This document shows, piece after piece, positions 28,359 to 37,257 of a DNA stretch of 64,000 nt. Under the pieces are notes generated by a model. That model saw only the letters and a program-made list of their open reading frames with translations. It was not told the DNA's origin and searched no databases. The stretch comes from GCA-2709075 sp038146865 (lineage in GTDB: Bacteria > Pseudomonadota > Alphaproteobacteria > MPNO01 > UBA2964). Location: NCBI GenBank assembly GCA_038146865.1, contig JAYQSL010000001.1, positions 248,001-312,000 of the forward strand. The letters are read 5' to 3'. Within the stretch, counting starts at the first letter, position 1. Each line of letters opens with the position of its first letter. A program made the translations under genes and the position numbers.

Positions 28359-28877
28359 ATGGCTAAAGCAAAAGCGAAGTCAGCAAAGCTTCCTTTTTCA
28401 ATAAAAGACTATGTTGTATATCCCACTCATGGAGTCGGACAAATTATCGATATATCGTCCGAGGAAATAGCTGGCTTCTCACTCCAACTATATGTCATTC
28501 ATTTCACTGCCGAAAAAATGACACTCAGGGTTCCCGTTGGAAAAGCTGAGGAGTCGGGTTTAAGACAGATTAGTTCAAAGGATAAGATGCAGAATGCAAT
28601 TACGACGCTTAAGGGAAAAGCTCGGGCGAAGAGAACGATGTGGAGTAGGCGAGCCCAAGAGTATGAGGCTAAAATAAACAGTGGCGATCCGGTCGCTATT
28701 GCAGAAGTTGTTAGAGATCTCTATCGCAAACCGGATCAGCCAGATCAGTCGTATAGTGAACGTCAGATGTATGAGGCGGCTCTCAGCCGGCTAGCGTTGG
28801 AAGTCTCATTGGTAGATAAAATCGAACCCGGAGCAGCTACAGAGAAGCTTGAGACCCTACTTTTGAAAGCCGCCTAA
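28359..28877 (+). CDS. carD: CarD-family transcriptional regulator
   Basis: A 172-residue protein that binds RNA polymerase beta and stabilises open promoter complexes. The N-terminal RNAP-interacting domain is clear (FSIKDYVVYPTHGVGQI, then LYVIHF and MTLRVPVGKAEESGLR), and the helical DNA-contacting C-terminal domain includes the RRAQEYEAKI and VVRDLYRK segments. GAGAGGA precedes the ATG. A good hairpin terminator follows the gene. Confidence 0.93.
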   Translation: MAKAKAKSAKLPFSIKDYVVYPTHGVGQIIDISSEEIAGFSLQLYVIHFTAEKMTLRVPVGKAEESGLRQISSKDKMQNAITTLKGKARAKRTMWSRRAQEYEAKINSGDPVAIAEVVRDLYRKPDQPDQSYSERQMYEAALSRLALEVSLVDKIEPGAATEKLETLLLKAA

Positions 28878-29002
28878 CAGGGCTGTTATGAATCTGCGTA
28901 AAGTTCGTGTCAGTGGTTTAATATTTTAAATTCGGAATTCTATACCCGCTTGTTTTCGATGGGAGTCAAACTAGTCGTCGCTGAAAGGCATCTTTTGGAA
29001 AC

Positions 29003-29034
29003 CCGATTATCTCAAAAGATTATCGGAGTTTTTT
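29003..29034 (+). terminator. Rho-independent terminator after carD
   Basis: CCGATTATCT, loop CAAA, AGATTATCGG form a ten-base stem with one T-T mismatch, followed closely by six Ts (29029-29034). It lies about 125 bases after carD and just before the end of the convergent M48 gene. Confidence 0.7.
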
Positions 29035-29038
29035 CTAA

Positions 29039-30505
29039 TTAATCTGCGATAATTTTATATTTTCTTCCTGATACAAGAGCATCCCTCACGCCGAGCCCAT
29101 TTATTACTCGGAAATGCTCTTCTCGGTGAAGGGTGTCCACCTGCATTTTTCTTGCAAATGACTCGACCGTATCTTCTGAATTTGCTGTGCGTATTCTTAT
29201 ACGCAGGGGTTTGAGAGAATTGGCCTCCTGTTTCGATAAAATTTTGAAACTATGGGTGACACGTCGAAACGCCAACGAATGCTGTTTGATTCTTCCGGGC
29301 TCTGTGTAAAAAGCAAATCGGTAGACCGTTTGCAAATCTTTTCTTATTGCGACCATCCTTAGGTCGCGCGTTCCTCGCGTGGTCCTTACTCGTGCTTCGG
29401 CTGTAGCGGCCGCGAGGCCATTAACATCGATATTTTCGATGTTCTCGAGGCTGATGCCTTTGCCCCAAACCTCTTGTAAATAAAAAGAAATTGGCCCGTC
29501 AGCCGTCTCCTTTGCCTGATCGAAAATGATAGTTTCTTTGTTCGGGCCTTTGGCAATAACCGACGTGGGTGAATTGAAAAGACTGTAATTTTCCGGCACC
29601 TGAAATTGGAATCGCAACTTCGGGTGGGCGAAAGAACGGCCTCTTACAAATCCTTGTTCGGGATCATCCCCGAATAACATGCCATCAATTTTATCAAGAT
29701 AGACATTTTGGTCTGCTGTTGAGTTAACTTTTTGGTATTTTTGGGCTTCTATTTCTGCGATGGCTAGCCGTTCTGCGGGGATTGGGTGGGTACCAAAGTA
29801 GTCAAAATGATCTACAGAATCAGGGGACTTTCCCTCCCGCTTCGCATTGAGTTGGGCATTGGCACGCAGTTTGGCTAAAAAGTTAGGAATCGCTTTTGAA
29901 TCAAAGCCTGCACGAGACAGATAGCGAAAACTTAGGGTATCAGCGTCAATTTCATCTTCTCTGGACCAGGCGCCCAATAAGCCTGAAGCAATTATATTAC
30001 CAAATTGTGCTACTTCTTTTCCGGCGGCAATTCCGACTCCCGTGAGAACCGCGTTGGCTAAAACTTGTTTCCCTTGCCGTTGGGCATGATGCAGCCCACT
30101 AACATGCCCTAGCTCATGCGCCAGCACCGCGGCCATTTCCGACTCGTTGCCGGCTAAGGCTAGAAGACCCCGGCTTATATAAATGTAGCCACCTGGCAGA
30201 GCGAAAGCATTTACCACCCCAGAGTTCAGAATTGTAAATTTATAATCGAATTGTCTGCGTTCTACGGTTTGCGCCAACAAGTTTCCCACGCTGCTGACGT
30301 AGGACTTTAATACGTTGTCTTTATACTCACCTCCAAACAACTTTAGCATTTGAGGGTGATTTTTTCGGCCTAATGTTATTTCATCCTGCTCTGTCATCCC
30401 GCCAGTGAACACGCGAGTTCCGGTGGTAGGGTTAGTAGTCATACAGCCCTGTAAGTTGAGGATCACCCCAACAGACAACAAAAATTTAAATATATTTGAA
30501 CGCAT
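29039..30505 (-). CDS. M48-family metalloprotease (BepA/LoiP-like), envelope
   Basis: A 488-residue zinc protease with HELGH at residues 130-134 and the downstream glutamate of SREDEIDADTLS as third ligand. The N-terminus is a signal sequence ending in LQGC (C21), so it is probably a lipoprotein although the lipobox is not ideal. After the protease domain there is a long region and a C-terminal LysM-like segment (TVESFARKM to SGRKYKII). Such proteins take part in outer-membrane protein quality control. It converges with carD. Confidence 0.9.
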   Translation of the reverse strand: MRSNIFKFLLSVGVILNLQGCMTTNPTTGTRVFTGGMTEQDEITLGRKNHPQMLKLFGGEYKDNVLKSYVSSVGNLLAQTVERRQFDYKFTILNSGVVNAFALPGGYIYISRGLLALAGNESEMAAVLAHELGHVSGLHHAQRQGKQVLANAVLTGVGIAAGKEVAQFGNIIASGLLGAWSREDEIDADTLSFRYLSRAGFDSKAIPNFLAKLRANAQLNAKREGKSPDSVDHFDYFGTHPIPAERLAIAEIEAQKYQKVNSTADQNVYLDKIDGMLFGDDPEQGFVRGRSFAHPKLRFQFQVPENYSLFNSPTSVIAKGPNKETIIFDQAKETADGPISFYLQEVWGKGISLENIENIDVNGLAAATAEARVRTTRGTRDLRMVAIRKDLQTVYRFAFYTEPGRIKQHSLAFRRVTHSFKILSKQEANSLKPLRIRIRTANSEDTVESFARKMQVDTLHREEHFRVINGLGVRDALVSGRKYKIIAD

Positions 30506-30715
30506 GATGCTGTAGGATTCTAATATCCTGTTCTCGTATTGCTGAATATCTCATAGCTTATTTCTATGGGCCTTTTTCTGACAAGGGGTTCTCCTTTAAA
30601 AGCATTTCAAGGATTGTTTAAAGTAAATTTTCGATTGCCTTTGCGATCAATTTCCCCCTTCTGTATGGTTAATAAGCTATGATCAATATTGTGTTTCACA
30701 GGTGCAGTGGCCCAA

Positions 30716-31660
30716 ATGGTTAGAGAACAGCTTTTCCCACCGCTCGATCCTTTCGAGAAAGGAATGCTGCCCCTGACTTCACCTCACGTAATGTATTGGG
30801 AGCAGTCCGGTAACCCCAATGGGGTTCCCGCTCTCTTCCTTCACGGCGGTCCAGGTGCAGGCGCCACGCCTGTTCACAGACGTTTCTTCGATCCAGATTT
30901 TTATCGTATCATTATATTTGACCAGCGCGGAGCTGGAAGATCTGAACCCCAGGGGTGCCTCCAGGACAATACCACGACAGAATTAATCGCAGACATTGAA
31001 AAGTTGCGAGAATATTTAGGAATTGAAAAGTGGCTAGTATTTGGTGGGTCATGGGGCAGTACTTTGGCGTTGGCCTACGGTGAGGCTCACCCGAATCGCT
31101 GTCTGGGTTTTGTGCTAAGGGGTATTTTTCTTGGTGCCAAAGAAGAGCTAGACTGGTTTCTATACGGGATGAAGACGGTTTATCCAGAAAATTGGCGGCG
31201 CCTGGTTGCACTGCTCAGTGATTCAGAACGAGAGGATATTTTAAACTCGTATCATAGAAGGCTCCTCGACCCTGATGACTCTATTCGATTACCCGCTGCT
31301 CGGGCCTGGAGTGCTTATGAGGGAGCATGTTCCACCCTGATTCCTTCCCCAGAAACCGTTGCGGCTTTTAGCAGTGATCGTCTCGCATCAGCACTTGCCA
31401 GTATCGAAGCGCATTACTTTGTCAATGATCTGTTCATGGAGGAGGGCAGCATACTTGAGAATGTAGATCGTATTCGGGGAATACCAGGGGTGATCATCCA
31501 AGGAAGGTTTGACATGGTGTGTCCAATAGTTACCGCAGATGCACTCCATCGAGCGTGGCCCGAAGCGGAATATGTGGTCGTTCCAGATGCAGGGCATTCT
31601 GCTATGGAGCCTGGGATAAGGGCCGCGCTGGTTAGAGCAACTGAGACATTTAAAGATTAA
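30716..31660 (+). CDS. pip: Proline iminopeptidase
   Basis: An alpha/beta hydrolase of about 314 residues that removes N-terminal proline from peptides. It has the oxyanion HGGPGAGAT, the DQRGAGRS motif, the nucleophile in GGSWGSTLALAYGE (S111), the acid in GRFDMVCP (about 264) and the histidine in DAGHSAMEP (about 294). The frame is open from TTG 30689, but ATG 30716 (MVREQLFPPLDPF) is the usual family start. The length is normal. It diverges from the M48 gene. Confidence 0.95.
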   Translation: MVREQLFPPLDPFEKGMLPLTSPHVMYWEQSGNPNGVPALFLHGGPGAGATPVHRRFFDPDFYRIIIFDQRGAGRSEPQGCLQDNTTTELIADIEKLREYLGIEKWLVFGGSWGSTLALAYGEAHPNRCLGFVLRGIFLGAKEELDWFLYGMKTVYPENWRRLVALLSDSEREDILNSYHRRLLDPDDSIRLPAARAWSAYEGACSTLIPSPETVAAFSSDRLASALASIEAHYFVNDLFMEEGSILENVDRIRGIPGVIIQGRFDMVCPIVTADALHRAWPEAEYVVVPDAGHSAMEPGIRAALVRATETFKD

Positions 31661-31671
31661 CGACTAGTATT

Positions 31672-32496
31672 ATGACGTTCCTAAAAAAACAATCAAAAAT
31701 GGCAGAGCAGTGTAACCTGGCAGAAACTATGTATTGTTTTGGTTTATGGGCATTAGGGGTTCTCGCCTCGGCGCTGCTTTTACTTTGGAGCTCTAGTACA
31801 TGGGCTGGTCCAAAGCACTATGATATTCGTCTTTTTATACATCAGGCTCATCCATTCGATAGATTTTCTAGTTCAGGTTCACATACTGAAAAGCTCACAC
31901 CTCTGAGAGAGTGGGGATTCTTATCTGATACAAGGCCCGAGAGTGTGCGGCCCTCTAAAGCTATAAAAGCTGGAAATTCCAGTCGGGGAATGCCATCAGA
32001 TCGCAGTCCAAAAAAACTAGGAAAAAGAATAAATGCCTATAGAGCTGTTGTTCAACCTGGTTCCACCGTCGAGGCTGGAGCGCCCCGTTTCCAGTTTGGG
32101 GTTGGTTATTTTGATGTAACTGATGATTGGGACGCAGTTGAGTTTCGTGCAGAGTGGCATGGAAGAGAAGTTTACAAAAAATTACGGCCGCTGGGTGGGA
32201 TCATGGCCACCTCAAATGGGGCCCATTACGGATACGCCGGCCTAGTTGCCGATTTTGATCTTGGCAATAGATTTGTTTTTTCGCCCTCATTTGCCCCTGG
32301 GATCTACGTTAAGCGGGGATCTGCAAAAAAGCTCGGTTACTGGATTGAGTTTCGTTCTATGGCCGAATTGTCTTACAAGCTTGATAGCGGTGCTAGATAT
32401 GGTCTCGCAATTTATCACCTCTCAAATGCCAGCCTCGATGACTTTAATCCAGGGACAGAAGTGATCTCTTTGTCGTATACCGTACCACTGAATTGA
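31672..32496 (+). CDS. PagL-like lipid A 3-O-deacylase (acyloxyacyl hydrolase)
   Basis: A 274-residue outer-membrane barrel protein. The C-terminus holds HLSNAS...NPGTE with H249, S251 and E263. The spacing (2 and 12 residues) is identical to the His126-Ser128-Glu140 triad of Pseudomonas PagL, and the protein ends in an aromatic-poor barrel strand VISLSYTVPLN. The N-terminal helix (about 25-43, ending in WAG) is a signal peptide. Residues about 55-125 are a basic, serine-rich insertion not typical of PagL. The expected action is removal of the 3-O acyl chain of lipid A. It follows pip by 11 bases. Confidence 0.75.
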   Translation: MTFLKKQSKMAEQCNLAETMYCFGLWALGVLASALLLLWSSSTWAGPKHYDIRLFIHQAHPFDRFSSSGSHTEKLTPLREWGFLSDTRPESVRPSKAIKAGNSSRGMPSDRSPKKLGKRINAYRAVVQPGSTVEAGAPRFQFGVGYFDVTDDWDAVEFRAEWHGREVYKKLRPLGGIMATSNGAHYGYAGLVADFDLGNRFVFSPSFAPGIYVKRGSAKKLGYWIEFRSMAELSYKLDSGARYGLAIYHLSNASLDDFNPGTEVISLSYTVPLN

Positions 32497-32552
32497 CTCT
32501 CATTTTGTGGGGTTATTGGGGATCAGTGTCCCGAACTTAGAGGTAACAGTTT

Positions 32553-33293
32553 ATGACTACATTTAAGGAAGATAGCAGACTTAGAGATATCAAAAGTTCT
32601 GGGTGCCTACGATTAGGGCTGTTTTTACCTCAATATGCAGAGGAGGATGGTGGTGGTCTGAGGCCTATTGGCGCCGGAGTGGTTGCGGAAGCCGTCTTAA
32701 CCAAATTCGTCACCGAATTGGGTGTTAGACTTGATATTTCTCGACAGCCAACTCCGCATGGGGCTGTTGAGGCCCTCAATAACGGCGTGTTTGATACTAT
32801 CATTCTTGGAATAAACGGAGGCCGGGAGCAATTAATTGATTTTGCGCCAACTTTGTTTCGTTTTGATTTCGCTTACATGGTTAGTTCTGCTTCTGAAATA
32901 AATCACACCTCTGAAGTAGATAGGTCTGGTGTGAAAATAGCGGTTCCCATAGGACACGCATCTTGGATGGAGCTCAAAAAGATTATTCAGCATGCCGAAA
33001 TCATTGCTACCGAGCTTCCAGTCCAAGCATTTGAAATGTTGCGTGATGGTTCTGCGGATGTTTTCGCCTTGCCGAGGGAACAGTTAATAGATTTTTCTAA
33101 TAACTATTCCGGTGCGCGCATACTTAAAGAGGGTTTTGGGTACAATGATGTTGGTTTGGCTGTTGCTAAGGGGCGGACAGAATTGTGTCATGCGCTGAGT
33201 GAATACACTGAATTGGCGAAAAAATCCGGTCTTGTTCAGGACATCCTTAATCAAAAGGGGTTAAGCGATAGGGGCTTTACGGTTCCTCTTTGA
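32553..33293 (+). CDS. Solute-binding-protein family 3-like protein, no signal peptide
   Basis: A 246-residue protein with the SBP family 3 fold: LRDIKSSGCLRLGLF at the start, a middle GVFDTIILGINGGREQLIDFAPTLFRF (the D-G-R-x-x-x-I-D-F-x-P ligand loop), then GVKIAVPIGHASW and DGSADVFALP. It lacks a signal peptide and has no transporter genes nearby, so it may be a cytoplasmic binding domain, an enzyme of the cyclohexadienyl-dehydratase type, or a protein exported by another route. It is 56 bases after the PagL-like gene. Confidence 0.75.
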   Translation: MTTFKEDSRLRDIKSSGCLRLGLFLPQYAEEDGGGLRPIGAGVVAEAVLTKFVTELGVRLDISRQPTPHGAVEALNNGVFDTIILGINGGREQLIDFAPTLFRFDFAYMVSSASEINHTSEVDRSGVKIAVPIGHASWMELKKIIQHAEIIATELPVQAFEMLRDGSADVFALPREQLIDFSNNYSGARILKEGFGYNDVGLAVAKGRTELCHALSEYTELAKKSGLVQDILNQKGLSDRGFTVPL

Positions 33294-33342
33294 AATCAGG
33301 AATTTTGTCGAGATTTTCGCAAATAACCAAAATTTTTCGTTT

Positions 33343-33360
33343 ACTTGTTTACGAACAAGT
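33343..33360. repeat. Perfect inverted repeat with overlapping GTTTAC direct repeats
   Basis: ACTTGTT, loop TACG, AACAAGT. The sequence GTTTAC also occurs three times within about 30 bases here. It lies between the binding-protein gene and tRNA-Arg(CCT). No T-run follows, so an operator is as likely as a terminator. Confidence 0.4.
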
Positions 33361-33484
33361 TTACCTCGGACTTTAGCGTATTAGAGCAGAAATCTCGCGT
33401 GGCCGGAAACGAATAGACGCTTACTCCCAAAAAAAAATCGAACGTTTCCAAAATTTAAGGGAACTGATAATAAGGCTCTATGGT

Positions 33485-33561
33485 GGTCCCGTAGCTCAGC
33501 AGGATAGAGCATCAGATTCCTAATCTGAGGGTCAGAGGTTCGAATCCTCTCGGGATCACCA
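33485..33561 (+). tRNA. tRNA-Arg (anticodon CCT)
   Basis: A 77-base cloverleaf with encoded CCA. The acceptor stem GGTCCCG pairs with CGGGATC (one G-T), the D stem is GCTC/GAGC, the anticodon stem TCAGA/TCTGA encloses TTCCTAA (anticodon CCT, reads AGG), and the T arm is AGAGG-TTCGAAT-CCTCT. The discriminator is A. Confidence 0.96.
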
Positions 33562-33643
33562 AAACTTAGCAATAATTAGAGCCAAAACCATGAAGCCGTT
33601 GGCCGACTGTGTGAGGCTTTGAATCCAGAGAGAGACATAAAAG

Positions 33644-34621
33644 ATGAAAGGCATTTGGTCCGGGAAGAGACTGATTAGTGTTGCGCAACCTAATCATTTT
33701 GGGAAAAAGATTATTTGCACAGCATTTTTGGCAACTTTTTTTTCAACGGGCTTCGCGTTCGGTGAAACAAAATATGAATCGGCTCGCAGTAGGGGCAAGG
33801 ACACCAAATTTGCCTATGAAGTATTTTTGCCGGAAACCGCAAGGGGGCCACTCCCTGTCATAATTTCTATTCATGGCAGCAATAGAGACGGCCGGGATTT
33901 GAGTGATGGAGAGGCCAAGACTGATGAATTCACCAATCGCTTGATTGACGCCGGTACGGAAAAGGGTTTTGCGATAGTTGCTATAGATGCTTTTTTTGGT
34001 ACGGATCTAGAGCCACACCAAAAAAAGAAATTCCCACAGGCCTTTCGGTTTGCCATGTTTTTAAAATCGAAGTTGTCAAAACAGGACCTTTATGATCCCA
34101 ATAATTTCTTTTTAACCGGGTTTAGTTATGGCGGCGGGGCCACTCTATCTTTAACTGATGCACGTGTTCGGTATAAGAATGGGATCCCCTGGAAGGCTAT
34201 TGCACCGACGGCGCCTAGCTGTCAGGTGATGAGTGAGCCTATTAAGGTGCCCTACCCCATTTTAATGATAAAGGGAGAATTCGATCACTATGCGGTAAGA
34301 GCATGCAAGCTTCAGGCACGCCTTTTGGCTGAGAAAGGCACAAAGGTTAGTTTGGAGGTCATTCCCGGTGTTAATCATTTCTTTAGTACCCCGGAGGGCG
34401 AGAATGAAGTGGTAGCTCGCAATGGGTGTCCTGATAATCCCTTGATTAGATATCCAGATGGGACCTTTAGGTTTTATGACGGCAGCGGCGAAACGATGAG
34501 AAGACGAGAGGCACGGCATCTTTGTTTCACAAATAAAGGCATCGCCGGAAAGGATAGGCTTAAAACTGATCTTGTTGTGAGTCGCGTTTTAGATTTCTTC
34601 ACGAATAACTTATCCAAATAA
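33644..34621 (+). CDS. Secreted alpha/beta hydrolase (esterase/depolymerase-like)
   Basis: A 325-residue protein with an N-terminal hydrophobic export signal (about residues 21-42, ending in FAFG) and an alpha/beta hydrolase core. It has the oxyanion ISIHGSNRDG, the nucleophile elbow GFSYGGG (S161), the acid in KGEFDHY and the histidine in GVNHFF. Cysteines in the C-terminal part (RNGCPDNP, RHLCFTNK) could form a disulfide outside the cytoplasm. It resembles polyhydroxybutyrate depolymerase and feruloyl esterase-type secreted enzymes; the substrate is not determined. It lies between two tRNA-Arg genes. Confidence 0.78.
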   Translation: MKGIWSGKRLISVAQPNHFGKKIICTAFLATFFSTGFAFGETKYESARSRGKDTKFAYEVFLPETARGPLPVIISIHGSNRDGRDLSDGEAKTDEFTNRLIDAGTEKGFAIVAIDAFFGTDLEPHQKKKFPQAFRFAMFLKSKLSKQDLYDPNNFFLTGFSYGGGATLSLTDARVRYKNGIPWKAIAPTAPSCQVMSEPIKVPYPILMIKGEFDHYAVRACKLQARLLAEKGTKVSLEVIPGVNHFFSTPEGENEVVARNGCPDNPLIRYPDGTFRFYDGSGETMRRREARHLCFTNKGIAGKDRLKTDLVVSRVLDFFTNNLSK

Positions 34622-34725
34622 AACGGTTGTTGGAGGCTACAGGTATAAAAAGGCTCCTGTAAAAGATATCGAGGGTTTTGATGTGATAAAAAATTTAATT
34701 CTTGAATTTGAAAGGGCATTGTCAT

Positions 34726-34751
34726 CGAGGGACAGTCATCAAAGTCCCTCG
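34726..34751. repeat. Eight-base perfect inverted repeat before tRNA-Arg(TCG)
   Basis: CGAGGGAC, ten-base loop, GTCCCTCG, in the 174-base gap between the secreted hydrolase and the tRNA. No T-run follows. It could be a factor-dependent terminator for the hydrolase or a transcript-stabilising hairpin. Confidence 0.4.
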
Positions 34752-34795
34752 CCAATTGTGGATTTAGAGTTTATAAACGACAGACTTGTGGATAA

Positions 34796-34872
34796 GGGCG
34801 CATAGCTCAGCTGGATAGAGCAACAGCCTTCGAAGCTGTGGGTCGGGAGTTCGAATCTCTCTGCGCTCGCCA
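34796..34872 (+). tRNA. tRNA-Arg (anticodon TCG)
   Basis: A 77-base cloverleaf with encoded CCA. The acceptor stem GGGCGCA pairs with TGCGCTC (one G-T), the D stem is GCTC/GAGC, the anticodon stem ACAGC/GCTGT encloses CTTCGAA (anticodon TCG), and the T arm is GGGAG-TTCGAAT-CTCTC. The discriminator is G. Genes to the right are almost all catabolic. Confidence 0.95.
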
Positions 34873-35002
34873 TTCTCAATGAAGGTCCGGATAAAAAAAT
34901 TTAGAATCTCGACGACGGAAATGTTGGAGGAAAGTATTATCAGTTTTGCGTCTGGCGGTTCTAATCTTTTGAGGTTTTAGCTCAACCCTGAAGGAGGTAA
35001 TA

Positions 35003-35869
35003 ATGAAATGGACGGCGAGGCGAGAAGCTTATCGAGCTCTGCTGGAAAGCGGAAATTGCTATCATCCGGGATCGGTATTTGATCCAATTTCTGCCCGAAT
35101 AGCAGAGGATTTGGGTTTCGAATGTGGTATGTTTGCAGGCTCGGTGGCATCCCAAACAGTTTTGGGAGGTCCAGACATTATCCTTATCACCCTCAGTGAA
35201 TTTGCAGAGCAAATTCATCGAATCAATAGAGCACTCTCTTCAATGCCTCTAATGGTAGATGCCGATCATGGTTATGGTAACGCCCTGAATGTTCGACGCA
35301 CAGTCGAGGAGCTTGAGACGATCGGGGTTTCAGGTCTAACCATTGAAGACACTGACCTGCCTAAACGCTATGGAATTGGTGGGCCGCCTGGCCTTATTAG
35401 CATTGAGGAAGGAGTTGCAAAGATCCGCTCGGCTTTGGATGCGCGTAATGACACGGGGCTTGCGATTATTGCACGAACGGGGGCAGCTCAAATCACAGAT
35501 ATAAATGACGCGATCGAGCGAGCAAAAAGATATGAGGCCGTTGGCGCTGATGCCATGTTTTTTTCGGGTATCAAGACTGGGGAAGAGATAAGGGCTGTGG
35601 CTTCATCAGTTTCAATCCCAATAATGTTGGGTGGGAGCGGGTCCGCGCCCCTCAAAACCGAAGAACTGGGCCGTCTCGGCGTCCGAATTTCTTTACAAGG
35701 GCACTATCCTTTTATGGCTGCGGTTCAGGCAACCTATGAAACCCTAAGCGCTTTGCGAACTGGCACTCCGCCGGAAAACCTAGAGAGATGCGCCGATAGC
35801 ACCATTATCAAAGAGTTAATGCGGGACTCAGATTATAAAAAATGGACTAAACTTGGCCTTGATCGTTAA
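35003..35869 (+). CDS. Isocitrate lyase/PEP mutase-family enzyme, oxaloacetate decarboxylase-like
   Basis: A 288-residue TIM-barrel enzyme. The N-terminal CYHPGSVFDPISARIAEDLGFE-type sequence (in short: SVFDP-SARIA-DLGFECG) and VDADHGYGNALNVRRTVEEL closely follow Pseudomonas oxaloacetate decarboxylase PA4872 of this superfamily. The acidic metal site sits in DADHGYGNA (about 85-93) and IEDT. Expected activity is decarboxylation of oxaloacetate or a related 2-oxo acid. AAGGAGG lies just before the ATG. It is the first gene after tRNA-Arg(TCG). Confidence 0.82.
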   Translation: MKWTARREAYRALLESGNCYHPGSVFDPISARIAEDLGFECGMFAGSVASQTVLGGPDIILITLSEFAEQIHRINRALSSMPLMVDADHGYGNALNVRRTVEELETIGVSGLTIEDTDLPKRYGIGGPPGLISIEEGVAKIRSALDARNDTGLAIIARTGAAQITDINDAIERAKRYEAVGADAMFFSGIKTGEEIRAVASSVSIPIMLGGSGSAPLKTEELGRLGVRISLQGHYPFMAAVQATYETLSALRTGTPPENLERCADSTIIKELMRDSDYKKWTKLGLDR

Positions 35870-35963
35870 AGACATTGGATCAGCTAACAAAGTTTTTTTA
35901 AATTTTAGCGGAAAGGCTATGATTTGGTTTTCATATCCAGTCCTCGGCCGATCGAATATAATG

Positions 35964-37133
35964 TTAGCCCCACAGTTTTTTTGTGGCCATCTGAGCTCCC
36001 TCTGACATCGCTGAGAACTTTGCCCATACGATGCTGGGATGCACCTCTGGTTCAGCCATGGCTTGGGTTCCAAAGCCACAGTCTCCTCCGGCCATAACAT
36101 TTTCTCGCCCGACTACCTCGGCAAATCGGATTAGCCGTTGGCATATGAGTTCGGGATGTTCAACGAGCAATGATGAGTGGGTAATAACACCTGGTATGAC
36201 CATTTTTCCTTCAGGGAGCTTGAGGTCTTCCCAGAGGGCCCACTCGTGCTCGTGTCTGGGATTTCCGTGCTCAAATGAGAAAGCCGAAGCATTAATTTTT
36301 AGAACGATATCCATATAATCTTTCATTTCCATATCGTGCACTCTCGGACCCATATTGATCCCGTAGCAAGTATGATACCGGATGCTATCCTCTGAAATTC
36401 CTCTCAGGGAATAATTGATAGCTTCAACTTGAAGTGCCGCCCATTTCCGACAATCCTCGATCGATAGTTGAGGGTTCTTTACATAGTAATTAATCAATCT
36501 TGGATCATCTATTTGTAAGAGAAAACCAGCATCCACAATGGCGCGATATTCTTCATTTAGCGCGTCGGCGACAGCTGTTAGAAATTCTTCTTCAGTTGAA
36601 TAATATTCGTTAAGTTGATTGCCGACGACGTCGCTCGGTGAAATGGCCGGCATGAAAACTTCCTCTGCCCCGTGTTTTGCTGCCGCCTTTTTTAAATTTT
36701 CTATGTCGCGATTAAGTTGATCATGGCCCACGTATTTTATGGCGGAGCTACATACCATTTGCATGGTACTTGGAGTTGGGGGTCGCTCGCCCGCTAACTT
36801 CTCTCCTGAATAAAATTCAGGAAATTCTTTAGATTCTCGTGACTCCGCCCAAGGGGAGGGTCTAGATCTTCCAGTTTCCTCTAGTCCACCAAGGCGCTCG
36901 TGGGCGTATACAGCGAACCCTCTCTTTGAAAACTCTCCGTCATCGATTGCATCGACGCCAAGATCAATTTGTTTTTTGACGACTTCATCAACCGCGTCAG
37001 CCAGTGCTTTATCGTAGATGCCCTCATCAATTTCTTGCCCTTGATTTTGTGCAACCATCAGATCGATTAATTGGGAGGGTCGTGGAAGGCTTCCCACGTG
37101 GGTTATCCGAATGCGTTCTGTGCTACGAATCAT
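35964..37133 (-). CDS. MetE C-terminal-type zinc methyltransferase (paralogue 1)
   Basis: A 389-residue protein corresponding to the catalytic C-terminal half of cobalamin-independent methionine synthase. It opens with THVGSLPRP, has DDGEFSKRGF, and keeps the zinc ligands: YHTC (H and C), FEHGNP (E) and GGDCGFG (C). The N-terminal MetE domain is absent, so it is not normal MetE; it may be a core methionine synthase or use another methyl donor or thiol acceptor. It diverges from paralogue 2 with a 124-base gap. No SAM- or SAH-riboswitch fold was recognised in that gap. Confidence 0.82.
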   Translation of the reverse strand: MIRSTERIRITHVGSLPRPSQLIDLMVAQNQGQEIDEGIYDKALADAVDEVVKKQIDLGVDAIDDGEFSKRGFAVYAHERLGGLEETGRSRPSPWAESRESKEFPEFYSGEKLAGERPPTPSTMQMVCSSAIKYVGHDQLNRDIENLKKAAAKHGAEEVFMPAISPSDVVGNQLNEYYSTEEEFLTAVADALNEEYRAIVDAGFLLQIDDPRLINYYVKNPQLSIEDCRKWAALQVEAINYSLRGISEDSIRYHTCYGINMGPRVHDMEMKDYMDIVLKINASAFSFEHGNPRHEHEWALWEDLKLPEGKMVIPGVITHSSLLVEHPELICQRLIRFAEVVGRENVMAGGDCGFGTQAMAEPEVHPSIVWAKFSAMSEGAQMATKKLWG

Positions 37134-37257
37134 AACTTGCCTCGTCGGTTCAGGTTAATATCTGTACTCTGATTAACAGGAATCAATCTTCTCGAAAACC
37201 GGGTATGACATCGACGCAATTCTGCGGCATAAATGCTATCAAAATAGGGAGTTAAAA

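Noticed and set aside
33381..33572. Minus-strand frame across tRNA-Arg(CCT)
   Set aside because: Antisense to a clear tRNA; such frames are common artefacts.
34684..34805. A 40-codon frame ending inside tRNA-Arg(TCG)
   Set aside because: It runs into the tRNA and lacks a ribosome site, so it is not a credible gene.
35965..35990. CCACA...TGTGG hairpin with an A-run near the end of MetE-like paralogue 1
   Set aside because: It is coding sequence for the last residues (ATKKLWG) and the run is internal to the stem loop, so not a terminator.
37134..37257. Possible SAM or SAH riboswitch between the divergent MetE-like genes
   Set aside because: Looked for conserved riboswitch cores and hairpins; only a weak TTAAT/ATTAA repeat is present.
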